Source: Thermoproteota archaeon (GTDB lineage Archaea; Korarchaeota; Korarchaeia; Korarchaeales; Korarchaeaceae). From it: a DNA stretch of 18,898 nt. The first letter of the stretch is position 1. Each line of letters opens with the position of its first letter. Below, piece by piece: positions 1 through 7,767 of this stretch. A model generated the notes under the pieces. The model saw nothing but the letters and a program-made list of their open reading frames with translations. It did not search any database and was not told the origin of the DNA. The position numbers were made by a program, and so were the translations under genes. Location of the stretch: the NCBI GenBank assembly GCA_015521385.1, contig WAOH01000034.1:1-18898 (forward strand), read 5' to 3'.

Positions 1-533
1 GCTATGAAGGACCCCCTCCCGCCCAAATTGTAGGAGACCCTGACCATGACGGGGTAGCCTATTGAATCAGCTGCCTCCATCGCCTCCTCCACCGATGAGA
101 CATGCCTGCTGGGGGGCATGGGCACCCCTTTCCTCTCCAAGGCCTCCTTGAACCTCTCCCTGTTAAGTGCCCTGTCTATCGCCTCTGGCTGGGTCCCGAG
201 CACCCTCACCCCGTACCTGTCCAAGACGCCCGAGCGCCACAGCCTGACCCCGGCATCCAAGGCCGTCTGACCCCCAAACCCCAGCATTATCCCGTCGGGC
301 CTCTCCGCCTCTATCACCCTCTCCAAGAACTCCTCTTTGATGGGGAGGAGGTACACCCTGTCGGCCATGTCCCCGGTCTGTATCGTCGCTACGTTCGGGT
401 TCACTAGCACGACCTCTATCCCCTCCTCCTTCAACGCCTTTATCGCCTGACTTCCGCTGTAATCGAACTCGGCCGCCTCGGCCACCTTTATAGCGCCCGA
501 GCCGATGAGCAGGACCCTCCTCACAGATTCCAT
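1..533 (-). CDS. carB: Carbamoyl-phosphate synthase large subunit (N-terminal part, runs off the left edge)
   Basis: The large subunit makes carbamoyl phosphate from bicarbonate, ATP and ammonia handed over by CarA, feeding pyrimidine and arginine synthesis. About 177 N-terminal residues are present. They start MESVRRVLLIGSGAIKV and carry the family's opening pattern: GSGAIKVAEAAEFDYSGSQA (usual form GSGPIxIGQAAEFDYSGxQA), then LVNPNVATIQTG, GFGGQTAL and, near the edge, NLGGRGSF from the ATP-grasp domain. The first replacement (GAIKVAE for GPIVIGQ) resembles crenarchaeal and thaumarchaeal CarB as I remember them. The ATG at 533-531 lies inside the end of carA (13-base overlap), so the two are translationally coupled. 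It is partial because of the window edge, not because of damage. Identity is secure; nothing can be said about the second half. Confidence 0.95.
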   Translation of the reverse strand, partial: MESVRRVLLIGSGAIKVAEAAEFDYSGSQAIKALKEEGIEVVLVNPNVATIQTGDMADRVYLLPIKEEFLERVIEAERPDGIMLGFGGQTALDAGVRLWRSGVLDRYGVRVLGTQPEAIDRALNRERFKEALERKGVPMPPSRHVSSVEEAMEAADSIGYPVMVRVSYNLGGRGSFI

Positions 534-1573
534 CTCCCCTCCCCCACCGCCTCGACGAACAGGTCGAACACCCACGAGGTGTCCATAGGTCCCGGTGACG
601 ATTCGGGGTGGAACTGAGTCGTGGCTATGGGGAGCTCCTCGTGGTACGCCCCCTCCAAGGTTGAGTCGTCGGGGTTGATGAACCACTCCCTGAGGTTCGC
701 CTCCCTCAGGCTCTCCCTCCTGACCGCGTACCCGTGGTTCTGACTGGTGACGTAGCATCTACCGGTTCTGAGGTCCCTGACAGGCTTGTTCTGGCCCCTG
801 TGCCCGTACTTCATCTTGTAGGTCTCGGCCCCTAGGCCCAAGGATATGAGCTGGTGCCCGAGGCATATGCCTAGGGTGACCAATCCATCCGAGGCCAGCT
901 CCACGGCCATCTCTCCCTGCGACTTGAGCAGCTCGGGGTTCCCTGGTCCATTACCGAGCAGGAGGGCGTCGGGCTCCACCTCCCACACATCGTCGGCGCT
1001 CGAGCGGCAGGGCAGCCTGACCATCCCCAGCCCCCTCTTTAGCAGTTCCCTCACTATTCCGAGCTTCAACCCGCAGTCAATGACCGCAACAAGAGGTCTG
1101 GAATCGCTCAGGCGTGTTACTTCCCTCGGGGAGACCTCGCCGACTAGATCCAGCTCGTCGTACGGAGGAGCCTCCTCCAGCGCCTTCCACAGCGAGTTCA
1201 GATCCTCCTCCTGCTCCCAGACCCCCACCGCCCCCTTCATCACTCCCGCTTCCCTGAGCTCCTTGGTGAGGGCCCTCGTGTCGACCCACTCCACTATGGG
1301 CACATCGTACTTATCGAACCACTCCTGCAGCGACAGTTTTGACGACCTGTGGGGAGCGTTCGTGAGTTCGTGAATTACAAGCGAGGTTACCTGAACCCCG
1401 TCGGACTCCAGAAGATCAGTGTGCACGCCATAGTTTCCTACAAGCGGGTTCGTCATCACTAGGATCTGTCCCCTGTAGCTGGGATCGCTCAGGGACTCTG
1501 GGTACCCGACCATCCCGGTGGTGAAGACGACCTCACCGAACGCGAATTCCGGGACCGCCTCTGCTGCAACCAC
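521..1573 (-). CDS. carA: Carbamoyl-phosphate synthase small (glutaminase) subunit, frame lacking its normal N-terminus
   Basis: CarA hydrolyses glutamine and channels ammonia to CarB. This frame gives 350 residues from a GTG at 1573. It shows the small-chain domain (GEVVFTTGM, DPSYRGQI, GNYGV near residues 13-50) and a class I glutamine amidotransferase domain with nucleophile C237 in LGICLGHQ and the H322/E324 pair in HPESSPGP. The family normally begins with a strand like ALLVLEDGT about 20 residues before GEVVF. That strand is missing here, but it is encoded in another frame immediately upstream (separate entry). The GTG at 1573 is therefore only the first start codon of this frame, which is closed by a TAG at 1598-1600. 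I see no Shine-Dalgarno sequence for it. carB overlaps its end by 13 bases. The protein may be made by frameshifting, the gene may be damaged, or the sequence may hold an error. The identity of the rest is secure. Confidence 0.9.
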   Translation of the reverse strand: MVAAEAVPEFAFGEVVFTTGMVGYPESLSDPSYRGQILVMTNPLVGNYGVHTDLLESDGVQVTSLVIHELTNAPHRSSKLSLQEWFDKYDVPIVEWVDTRALTKELREAGVMKGAVGVWEQEEDLNSLWKALEEAPPYDELDLVGEVSPREVTRLSDSRPLVAVIDCGLKLGIVRELLKRGLGMVRLPCRSSADDVWEVEPDALLLGNGPGNPELLKSQGEMAVELASDGLVTLGICLGHQLISLGLGAETYKMKYGHRGQNKPVRDLRTGRCYVTSQNHGYAVRRESLREANLREWFINPDDSTLEGAYHEELPIATTQFHPESSPGPMDTSWVFDLFVEAVGEGRWNL

Positions 1574-1667
1574 GATAAACAGATCCGTTCTCGAGGACTA
1601 GTGCAGCTGGCTTGCACCCTTCAACGCCGAAGGTACATGCGGACCCTCGCCTCCTCGGAGCAATCAT
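1533..1667 (-). other. Displaced 5' coding part of carA in another frame
   Basis: In the frame whose codons begin at 1667 the reading includes AALVLENGSVYRG at about 1607-1569, then closes at TGA 1535-1533. This is the standard N-terminal strand of CarA (E. coli ALLVLEDGTQFHG). If one base is skipped near 1562 on the minus strand, it runs straight into EAVPEFAFGEVVFTTGM of the main carA frame. That leaves exactly ten residues between the RG and GEVVF, the same spacing as in E. coli. The only start codon in this frame is ATG 1667-1665, but it lies inside the likely TATA box, so it should be upstream of the transcript start. A second +1 shift near 1625 would join this frame to ATG 1638. What is seen is the frame-split N-terminus; its cause is inference. 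Confidence 0.8.
1621..1638 (-). other. Five-codon minicistron M-Y-L-R-R-stop ahead of carA
   Basis: ATG 1638-1636 begins ATG TAC CTT CGG CGT TGA. It is the first ATG downstream of the expected transcript start (about 1645, from the TATA box at 1668-1677), and GAGG-containing purine runs lie 5-15 bases ahead of it. It may be the true carA start broken by an indel, a regulatory leader peptide with two consecutive arginine codons, or chance. Nothing in the sequence decides among these. Confidence 0.35.
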
Positions 1668-1680
1668 ATAAAAAATTAAC
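1665..1680 (-). promoter_or_regulatory. Probable TATA box of the carA-carB unit
   Basis: The minus strand reads GTTAATTTTTTATATG, an AT block in GC-rich surroundings. With the usual 25-27 base distance, transcription would start near 1645, seven bases before ATG 1638. The element is also AT-symmetrical enough to serve the plus strand, but no convincing gene starts there. Confidence 0.55.
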
Positions 1681-1904
1681 TTGACGCGCATGGAGGTGGG
1701 CGAGCACGCTCAAGGTCGGGAGAGATGGCCGTGGAGTCTACCTCCTGCTTCCTATCTTACAATACTGCAGTTGCCCCCCGCTTCGAACAGCCGAAGAGGT
1801 GGGAGATCCACCCCACTAAATATGGGTAATTAGAGGTGCGTAACCGGATCTGTGGAAGGTGTTAGCTGGCAGCAGCCTCTCAACCAGCCTTGGTCTCTTC
1901 CGCT

Positions 1905-1931
1905 CCGAAAAAGTGGGAGGAAAGGGGGAAG
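1905..1931 (-). terminator. Pyrimidine-rich terminator after nuoN
   Basis: Directly after the nuoN stop the minus strand reads CTTCCCCCTTTCCTCCCACT and then a run of five T at 1912-1908. Short T runs in a pyrimidine-rich strand are the usual archaeal termination signal. No strong stem precedes it. Confidence 0.45.
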
Positions 1932-3332
1932 TTAGGAGAGTAGAGCTATCAGGACATCCACGAGCCCGAGTCCGAGGAGGACGGTCAGCACGGCGGTGAT
2001 GGTCAGCACGTATACCTCGAGGTCGGGTTCCTCCTCCCTGACGTCCACCTCGGGCGGATCGGCGAAGAACAGGTACCTTATCACCTGTGCGTAGTAACCC
2101 ACGGAGATGCCGCTGTTCACTATGCCGAGGAAGGCCAGCCAAGGAGCGACATTCATCACCGAGTAGAAGATGTACATGAACTTGCTCCAGAACCCTATGA
2201 GAGGTGGCATTCCCATGAGGCTCAGCACCAACACCGTAACGAATGTGCCGGAGAGGGGCAGCTTCCTCCCGACCCCGCTCAGCCCTTCCAGCGTCAGGTC
2301 AAACCCCTTCCTAGCGAAGTAGGCTAGGCCGACGAATATTCCCACCTTGGCCAAGACGTAGGTGGTGACGTGCAACCCTATACCCTGCAGCGCCAGCGCC
2401 TGGGAGTCCGAGTACGCCAGAGCGGCGAAGGCTATCAGGAAGTAACCGGCCTGCGCTATGCTGGAGTAGGCCATCATCCTCTGCACGTTTCTCTGGACCA
2501 GCGCGGCCAGGTTGCCGTAGAACATGGTTATTATGGAGAGGAAGGCCATTATCAGGAACCAGTCGTTAGCGATGGCAGGTATGAGGGGCTGGAGGACCCT
2601 CAGGAACGCCCCTATGCTTATCAGCTTGATCACGCCCGCCACGAAGGACACTATTATCGGGTGGGCTCCTCCGTAGACGTCGGGCAGCCAGCCGTGGAAC
2701 GGAACGACGCCCAGCTTGAACCCGAAGGCGGCGACGAGCATCAGCACGCCCAAGAGGAGAGTGGTCTTCAGGCCGATTGGCACGCTGTTCAGCACCTGGA
2801 ACGTGCTTGTCTTCACTATCCCCAAGACCAGGGCTATGCCGAATATGAGGAGGGATGAGGAGGCAACGCCCATCAGCGCGTACTTCGCCGTGGCCTCCAG
2901 GGAGTCCTCGTCCTTCTTTATGCCCACCAGCACGTACGAGGCGACGGCCACTAGAGCCCATGCGGCGACAAGTACCGACGCGTCATTCACGTACAGCACG
3001 AAGTACACTCCCAGCAGCGCCAAGAGGAGGAGGGAGTAGAGGCTCGGGGAGGTGCTCCACTCCCTCACCTGCACTAGGGAGGCTACGGTGACGAGGAACG
3101 CTCCCACCGTCGCTATCAGCGCCAGGTAGGTGGCGAGCGGGTCCACCCTTATGGTCCCGTCGAAGAGGGTGCCGCTCTTCCCTATCAGCGAGCCCACGAG
3201 CACCGCAGCTAGGGCAGTGGCGATGAGGGCGAGGTAGGGGCTAACCTTGGTGCCCTTGAGGTAGTCGAGCGTGGGTACTACCAGGCCTATGCCACCGAGC
3301 AGGACCATCAGCGACCAGATCACCATTTCCAT
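1932..3332 (-). CDS. nuoN: Complex I antiporter-like membrane subunit NuoN
   Basis: One of the three antiporter-like proton-pumping subunits of complex I. The protein has 466 residues with about 14 membrane segments from end to end. The family core is clear: FGFKLGVVPFHGWLPDVYGG near residues 203-222 with K206 and H213 (segment 7), and VAGVIKLISIGAFLR with K236 (segment 8). Segment 5 reads LVAAWALVAVASYVL; by eye alignment A126 stands where most NuoN proteins have glutamate (see findings). A charged tail-side loop, VDVREEEPDLEV, precedes the last helix. ATG 3332 lies three bases after the nuoL stop. It is the last gene of the operon, as is common for nuoN, and is followed by a T-rich terminator. 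Identification as NuoN rather than NuoM or NuoL rests on the HGWLPDVYGGA pattern, length and gene order. Confidence 0.93.
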   Translation of the reverse strand: MEMVIWSLMVLLGGIGLVVPTLDYLKGTKVSPYLALIATALAAVLVGSLIGKSGTLFDGTIRVDPLATYLALIATVGAFLVTVASLVQVREWSTSPSLYSLLLLALLGVYFVLYVNDASVLVAAWALVAVASYVLVGIKKDEDSLEATAKYALMGVASSSLLIFGIALVLGIVKTSTFQVLNSVPIGLKTTLLLGVLMLVAAFGFKLGVVPFHGWLPDVYGGAHPIIVSFVAGVIKLISIGAFLRVLQPLIPAIANDWFLIMAFLSIITMFYGNLAALVQRNVQRMMAYSSIAQAGYFLIAFAALAYSDSQALALQGIGLHVTTYVLAKVGIFVGLAYFARKGFDLTLEGLSGVGRKLPLSGTFVTVLVLSLMGMPPLIGFWSKFMYIFYSVMNVAPWLAFLGIVNSGISVGYYAQVIRYLFFADPPEVDVREEEPDLEVYVLTITAVLTVLLGLGLVDVLIALLS

Positions 3333-3335
3333 ATC

Positions 3336-5432
3336 TCATCCCACCCACAGCAGGAGGAACAACACCACTAGCAGTCCTATGAAGAAGGCCACGAGGTACT
3401 GGTTCACCAGACCCGTCTGGAGCCTTCTCACGTAGGATCCGAAGGCCTTGAACATCCTCACTATCCTGTCGTGGTAGGTCTCGTCCACCACCTCCGTCTC
3501 GAAGTACTTGAAGCCCAGCACACTCAGCCTGTCCGTGAGCCAAGGTATGAAGCGGTGGTAGAACCCGTCCACTATCAGGGAGTCGAAGTACTTGAAGATC
3601 GTGCGGGAGAGCCAGGCGAAGCCGCCGACTATCACTATGTAGTAGATGGAGTTGATGTACCATCTGTCGTAAAGGAAGTCATGCAGCACCTTGCCCACTG
3701 GATTCTCCTTCATGGACTTGAGGGCGCTCCTGCCCCCGGCGGTGTAGTAGAGCCCGACGGCCACTAAGATTCCACCGAATACCATGGCGAGGGATGTTGC
3801 CAGCAGCCCTAGATTGAGTTCGACGTGTGGATGGAACTCCTCGTGTATCCCGAGGACGTTACTGACCATGACCCCGAGGATCTGGGGACCGTAGACGGGC
3901 CACACGAGTCCGACCAGCAGAGATATTAGGGCCAGAGCCAAGTAGGGGACGAGCATGAGCGGGTGGGCCTCGTGGAGGTGATGGTGCTCCTCAGCGTGCT
4001 TGACGTTCTCGGACATCTCGTAGAGGAATGTCCTGATCACCATTCTGGTGGAGTAGAAGGCAGTGAGACCAGCCGTGACCACGCCGAACAGGTAGGCCAG
4101 GAACACCCCAGACTCCTTGGCCACCTCTATTATCGTATCCTTGGTCCAGAAGCCCATGAACGGCGGTACTCCCATCAGGCTCAGGGCGGCGAGGCTCATG
4201 GCTAGGAAGGACCACTTCATGGCCTTCCAGAGGCCGCCCATGTCGTCGATGAACCTAGAGTGAACGACGTGTATCACGGCGCCGGCCACGAGGAAGAGGG
4301 AGGCCTTGAATATCGCGTGGCTCATCAGGTGGGAGAAGCCTGCCAAGAAGCCCAGCGGGAACTCCGCGATGAGTCCAGCCGCACCCAGGGCCAGGAACAT
4401 GTATCCCAGCTGGGAGGCGGTGGAGAACGCGAGTATGAGCTTGAGCTCCCTTGAGACGAGGGCCTGGGTCGCCATGAAGAAGGCGGTGAATCCGCCTATC
4501 AGGGCCACCGCCGTGAAGAAGGCGTGCACCTGAGGCTCAGCCGCGGGTATCTCGTGAGCGGCGAGCACGAATATCGGGGAGAACCTGAGCAGGAAGTAAA
4601 CTCCCGCCTTGACCATGGTGGCGGCGTGTATCAGGGCGCTGACCGACGTGGGACCGGTCATTGCCGTGACGAGCCACTCGTGGAACGGGAACTGCGCCGA
4701 CTTGGCGAAGGCCCCTAGCGAGAATATCAGGAGGAATGGGAAGAGCAGACCGGCATGCGCTAGGGGACCGGCCCACTCCCCGACCATGTGGGCTATCTCA
4801 GGTATGGAGAACGTGTGGGTGAAGTAGTAGATGGCACCTATGCCGGCGATGAACCCCACGTCGCCGAGCCTGGTGAAGACTATGGCCCTCAGACCGCTGT
4901 GACTGGGCGGGAACCACATCGGTACACCCAGAGCCTTTCTCCCTATGTCACCGACGCACTTCTCGTCCTCATCAGTGTACCAGTGGCCTATTAGCGCGTA
5001 GGAAGCCAGTCCGGTGCCCTCCCATCCTAGAAACATCAGGATCAGGTTATCGGCGAGCACGAGGAGGAGCATGCTTCCCACGAAGAAATCGAAGAAGAAC
5101 CAGTATCTGGTGAGTCCCGGATCCCCTTCCATGTACTTCAGGCTGTAGACGGCGATGAGGAAGCTCAGCCAGGCCACTATGAGGGCCATCACCGCGGCCA
5201 GGGAATCCACGTACACGCCGAAGGTGACGCCCAGAGACTTGATCCACGGGTAGGAGATGTGGATGGCCTCCTCTGAGGCTAGAGCTTCCTGCAAGGTGAG
5301 GGTGGAGGCCACCGCTGCCCCGAAGATCGCTAGCACGGCGATTACATCCCTCACCTTGCCTGCCCTGTTCAGCAGCAGCGCTAGGATCGCCCCGATGTAG
5401 GGGATCTGCCAGGTCAGGAACGCGTACTCCAT
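3336..5432 (-). CDS. nuoL: Complex I antiporter-like membrane subunit NuoL
   Basis: The distal proton-pumping subunit, 698 residues. Segment 5 has GWEGTGLASYALIG with the conserved E138. The segment 7/8 core reads FAKSAQFPFHEWL (K244, H251) and SALIHAATMVKAGVYFL (H269, K275); K376 sits in HAIFKASLF. The C-terminal third has the extra helices expected of the lateral arm, ending in a hydrophobic anchor LVVLFLLLWVG. Two oddities are a roughly 30-residue polar loop after segment 5 (about 153-182, containing DEDEKC and MWFPPSHSG) where bacterial NuoL has about ten residues, and a histidine-rich loop EEHHHLHEAH at about 481-490. ATG 5432 follows the nuoM stop by six bases. Identity is secure from motifs, size and order. 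Confidence 0.96.
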   Translation of the reverse strand: MEYAFLTWQIPYIGAILALLLNRAGKVRDVIAVLAIFGAAVASTLTLQEALASEEAIHISYPWIKSLGVTFGVYVDSLAAVMALIVAWLSFLIAVYSLKYMEGDPGLTRYWFFFDFFVGSMLLLVLADNLILMFLGWEGTGLASYALIGHWYTDEDEKCVGDIGRKALGVPMWFPPSHSGLRAIVFTRLGDVGFIAGIGAIYYFTHTFSIPEIAHMVGEWAGPLAHAGLLFPFLLIFSLGAFAKSAQFPFHEWLVTAMTGPTSVSALIHAATMVKAGVYFLLRFSPIFVLAAHEIPAAEPQVHAFFTAVALIGGFTAFFMATQALVSRELKLILAFSTASQLGYMFLALGAAGLIAEFPLGFLAGFSHLMSHAIFKASLFLVAGAVIHVVHSRFIDDMGGLWKAMKWSFLAMSLAALSLMGVPPFMGFWTKDTIIEVAKESGVFLAYLFGVVTAGLTAFYSTRMVIRTFLYEMSENVKHAEEHHHLHEAHPLMLVPYLALALISLLVGLVWPVYGPQILGVMVSNVLGIHEEFHPHVELNLGLLATSLAMVFGGILVAVGLYYTAGGRSALKSMKENPVGKVLHDFLYDRWYINSIYYIVIVGGFAWLSRTIFKYFDSLIVDGFYHRFIPWLTDRLSVLGFKYFETEVVDETYHDRIVRMFKAFGSYVRRLQTGLVNQYLVAFFIGLLVVLFLLLWVG

Positions 5433-5438
5433 CCTAGT

Positions 5439-6965
5439 TCACCCTAGCAGACCAGCCAGGGCCTTCACCATGGGATCGACGAGCAGCTGAGGAACGAGGA
5501 AGAGTATGAGACCGGCGGCGGCTATGACTATCATGGGTATGAGCAGGTTCCCTCCGGCCTCCTGAGCGTGCTCAGCAGCCTCGGAGGGTTTGCCGAAGAA
5601 TATCCTCCTCATGGTGATGAAGGAGTACGCGGTGGAGAGCCCTATACCTATCAGCAGGAAGACCGTGACGAGGACGAACTGGTTCATCTTCACGGCGAAG
5701 TTGGCCACCCCGGCGAGTATGAGAACCTCGCTCCACAGGCCCAGGGATGGTGGCACGCCCGTGATGTGCATGAACCCTATCAGGGCGAGGGAGGCGGTGA
5801 GGGGCATCTTGGGGGCGAGTCCTCCCATCTTGCTCAGGCTCCTGAGGCCATGAAGCTGAGTTATCAGGACTCCGGCGGTGGCGAATAGCAGGGCCTTGCC
5901 CACGGCGTGGGCGGCGTAGTGGAGTATCGCCCCGGCCATTCCCAAGGCGGTCACGCTGGCTATTCCCATCAGGAGATATCCCATCTGGGAGACGCTGGAG
6001 TAGGCGAGGAATCTCTTGAAGTCGTCCTGGGCGAGGGCCATCAGACCACCGTATATTATGGTCAGGAGGGCCAGTCCGAGCATGTAAGGAGCTAGAGCCT
6101 CGAAGTCAGCCGGGAAGAGGACGTAGGCTATCCTTATCATGGCATAGGCGGCTATGCCTATCAGGTTCGGGGACAAGAGGGCCGACACCGGGGTTGGGGC
6201 CTCTGCGTGCGCGTAGGGCAGCCATATGTGGACACCGAACACGGCCATCTTCACGAAGAGACCTATCAGGATCGCTATGAACACGGGGAACCTGATCGCC
6301 TCAGGCAGCGCGTTGCCAAGTCCTAGGTTGGCGACGGCCTTGATGGGGTTGAAGTAGTCGAAGGTCCCGACGTTGAGGCCTAGTATAAGCGTACCCACCA
6401 AGAACGCCAGCGCGCCGACGTGGGTCCAGATCAGGTAGAGGAGCGCTATCCTCTCCCTCTTACCGTACCCGTAGAAGGCTATCAGCAGGAAGCTCGGGAG
6501 CAGCGATATCTCTAGGAATATGTAGAACTCGATGAGGTTCGTCGAGAGGACGGTCCCCATCATGGCAGCGGAGAAGAGTATGTAGAGCATGTAGTATACG
6601 CCCCAGCCAGCTGGCTTATGGCCCTCCTCCTCCATCTCCTCGAACCTGTGGTCCATGTACCTCAGGGAGTACCAGGAGATCATGGAGGTCACTAGGCCTA
6701 TGGAGATGGCTAGGGGGGCGCTGATGGAGTCCAGCAGCATGGTGAAGTTACCAAGGGTGGGATGCGCGAAGAATACTGGGTCGAGAACGGGCTCTCTGAG
6801 ACCGCTGACGTAGCTGAGCCACGAGACCACTGCCAGAGGTATCAGCAGGAGCACGGTGGATATGGTGGCGAACGCCTTCTTTCCCAAGTCCAGGAACGGG
6901 AATATGAGGGATATCACCATTGGTACGACCACTGACAGGAACATGTAGGGGGTTTCCAGTATCAT
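5439..6965 (-). CDS. nuoM: Complex I antiporter-like membrane subunit NuoM
   Basis: Middle antiporter-like subunit, 508 residues and about 14 membrane segments. Segment 5 glutamate is E152 in FLEISLLPSFL. Segment 7 lysine is K239 in GLFVKMAVFGVHIWLP, followed by YAHAEAPTPVSALLSP, the NuoM signature (bacterial form HAEAPTxxSVxLAG). In segment 8 the usual lysine before AAYGLLR appears to be glycine (G270 in NLIGIAAYAMIR). There is an unusual acidic cytoplasmic stretch, RFEEMEEEGHKP, near residues 107-118. ATG 6965 has GGGTGAGAG just upstream and follows the nuoK stop by four bases. NuoM precedes NuoL here, the reverse of the E. coli L-M order, but a common archaeal arrangement. Confidence 0.95.
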   Translation of the reverse strand: MILETPYMFLSVVVPMVISLIFPFLDLGKKAFATISTVLLLIPLAVVSWLSYVSGLREPVLDPVFFAHPTLGNFTMLLDSISAPLAISIGLVTSMISWYSLRYMDHRFEEMEEEGHKPAGWGVYYMLYILFSAAMMGTVLSTNLIEFYIFLEISLLPSFLLIAFYGYGKRERIALLYLIWTHVGALAFLVGTLILGLNVGTFDYFNPIKAVANLGLGNALPEAIRFPVFIAILIGLFVKMAVFGVHIWLPYAHAEAPTPVSALLSPNLIGIAAYAMIRIAYVLFPADFEALAPYMLGLALLTIIYGGLMALAQDDFKRFLAYSSVSQMGYLLMGIASVTALGMAGAILHYAAHAVGKALLFATAGVLITQLHGLRSLSKMGGLAPKMPLTASLALIGFMHITGVPPSLGLWSEVLILAGVANFAVKMNQFVLVTVFLLIGIGLSTAYSFITMRRIFFGKPSEAAEHAQEAGGNLLIPMIVIAAAGLILFLVPQLLVDPMVKALAGLLG

Positions 6966-6969
6966 ACTC

Positions 6970-7275
6970 TCACCCTCTGAATTTCTTCAGCTCATACACA
7001 TCGAGGGCCCTCCTCATCCTGAACATCATTATCGCTATGGAGACTATGACGCCGACCTCGGCGGCCGATAGGGAGATGGCTATCACCACGATAGCTCCCC
7101 CTACTGGCCCGTAGCCGGCGTCCAACGACGCCAGGGAGAGGAAGGCCAGGAGAGCGGCATTAAAAATAATCTCGGCTGAGAGGAGCATCCTGATCATGTT
7201 TCTCCTCGTTAGGAGCCCGTATATCCCGATGGCGAACAGTATCGAGGAGACGAACAGGTACCAAGAGGCCTCCAT
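6970..7275 (-). CDS. nuoK: Complex I membrane subunit NuoK
   Basis: A 101-residue, three-helix subunit that lies between NuoJ and NuoN in the membrane arm. The two conserved glutamates of the proton path are present: one in MLLSAEIIFNAALL (E34) and one in ISLSAAEVGVIVSI (E73). Length matches the family (about 100 residues). ATG 7275 is six bases after the nuoJ stop, with purine-rich GAGCGAGA directly ahead. The C-terminus ends in a basic tail, DVYELKKFRG. The call is firm despite the small size because of both glutamate motifs and the operon position. Confidence 0.95.
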   Translation of the reverse strand: MEASWYLFVSSILFAIGIYGLLTRRNMIRMLLSAEIIFNAALLAFLSLASLDAGYGPVGGAIVVIAISLSAAEVGVIVSIAIMMFRMRRALDVYELKKFRG

Positions 7276-7281
7276 TCTCGC

Positions 7282-7767
7282 TCACACCCCCTCCCTTCTG
7301 GCGAGGGTTATCGCCTCTATCAGCGTGGTTACCAGCGCTATCGCTGCCACGATGAGGGCGAACCAGTACTTGGTCACGAGCAGGGCGGTCAGGTCCCTGT
7401 AGTTAAGGAGGAAGGAAGGCTCTGCCGTGAACACTGAGAATATCTTCATCATTATGAGCGCGAGCACGCCAGCCGCTATCACCGCTAGGGCCTTCACTGG
7501 CGGCTCCACCACGGGAGCCTCCTTCAGCATGACCACTGAGAAGAGGATGAACGTCACGGCCGCTCCAACGTACACGGAGAGGTGGAACAGGGCTATTATC
7601 GGGAAGCCGAGCAGGGTGAACAGGATTGCGTTGCCCACTCCCAAGACGGAGAGGAAGAACGCGGAGTACACGATGGACTTGTGGTGTACTATGAGTATCG
7701 CAGCCACCACTGACATGAGCGAGGAGAGGATGAACACTACGGAGAGGGGATCACTCAACGGGTTCAT
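7282..7767 (-). CDS. nuoJ: Complex I membrane subunit NuoJ
   Basis: A five-helix membrane subunit next to NuoK and NuoA, 161 residues from ATG 7767. The helix-3 pattern LFHLSVYVGAAVTFILFSVVML corresponds to the family's VYVGAIxxLFLFVVMM. I chose ATG 7767 because GAGGGGG lies about eight bases upstream and the protein then opens directly with a short tail and first helix (MNPLSDPLSVVFIL). The same frame stays open to 7881, but that extension is arginine- and serine-rich, overlaps nuoI by more than 100 bases and looks like antisense-of-nothing sequence rather than protein. With the chosen start the overlap with nuoI is 17 bases. It is the least conserved core subunit, but order and motif make it clear. 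Confidence 0.92.
   Translation of the reverse strand: MNPLSDPLSVVFILSSLMSVVAAILIVHHKSIVYSAFFLSVLGVGNAILFTLLGFPIIALFHLSVYVGAAVTFILFSVVMLKEAPVVEPPVKALAVIAAGVLALIMMKIFSVFTAEPSFLLNYRDLTALLVTKYWFALIVAAIALVTTLIEAITLARREGV

Larger units (their letters stand above)
1639..1931. other. Non-coding gap between nuoN and carA
   Basis: This 293-base gap holds the nuoN 3' end signal near 1905-1931, two small hairpins and the carA promoter at its left end. The hairpins are CTTCG/CGAAG at 1781-1796 and GGTGG/CCACC at 1798-1812. No tRNA-like arms with a consistent T-loop were found. A 47-codon plus-strand frame (1690-1833) is present but has no protein-like character. Confidence 0.5.

Noticed and set aside
1690..1833. 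Plus-strand 47-codon frame starting about 20 bases after the symmetric TATA element
   Set aside because: Too close to the TATA box for a leaderless start, low-complexity W/P/R-rich sequence, no ribosome site or family resemblance.
1740..1835. tRNA gene suggested by TTCGAAC and flanking hairpins
   Set aside because: The five-base arms around the T-loop-like sequence do not pair on either strand and no acceptor stem can be drawn.
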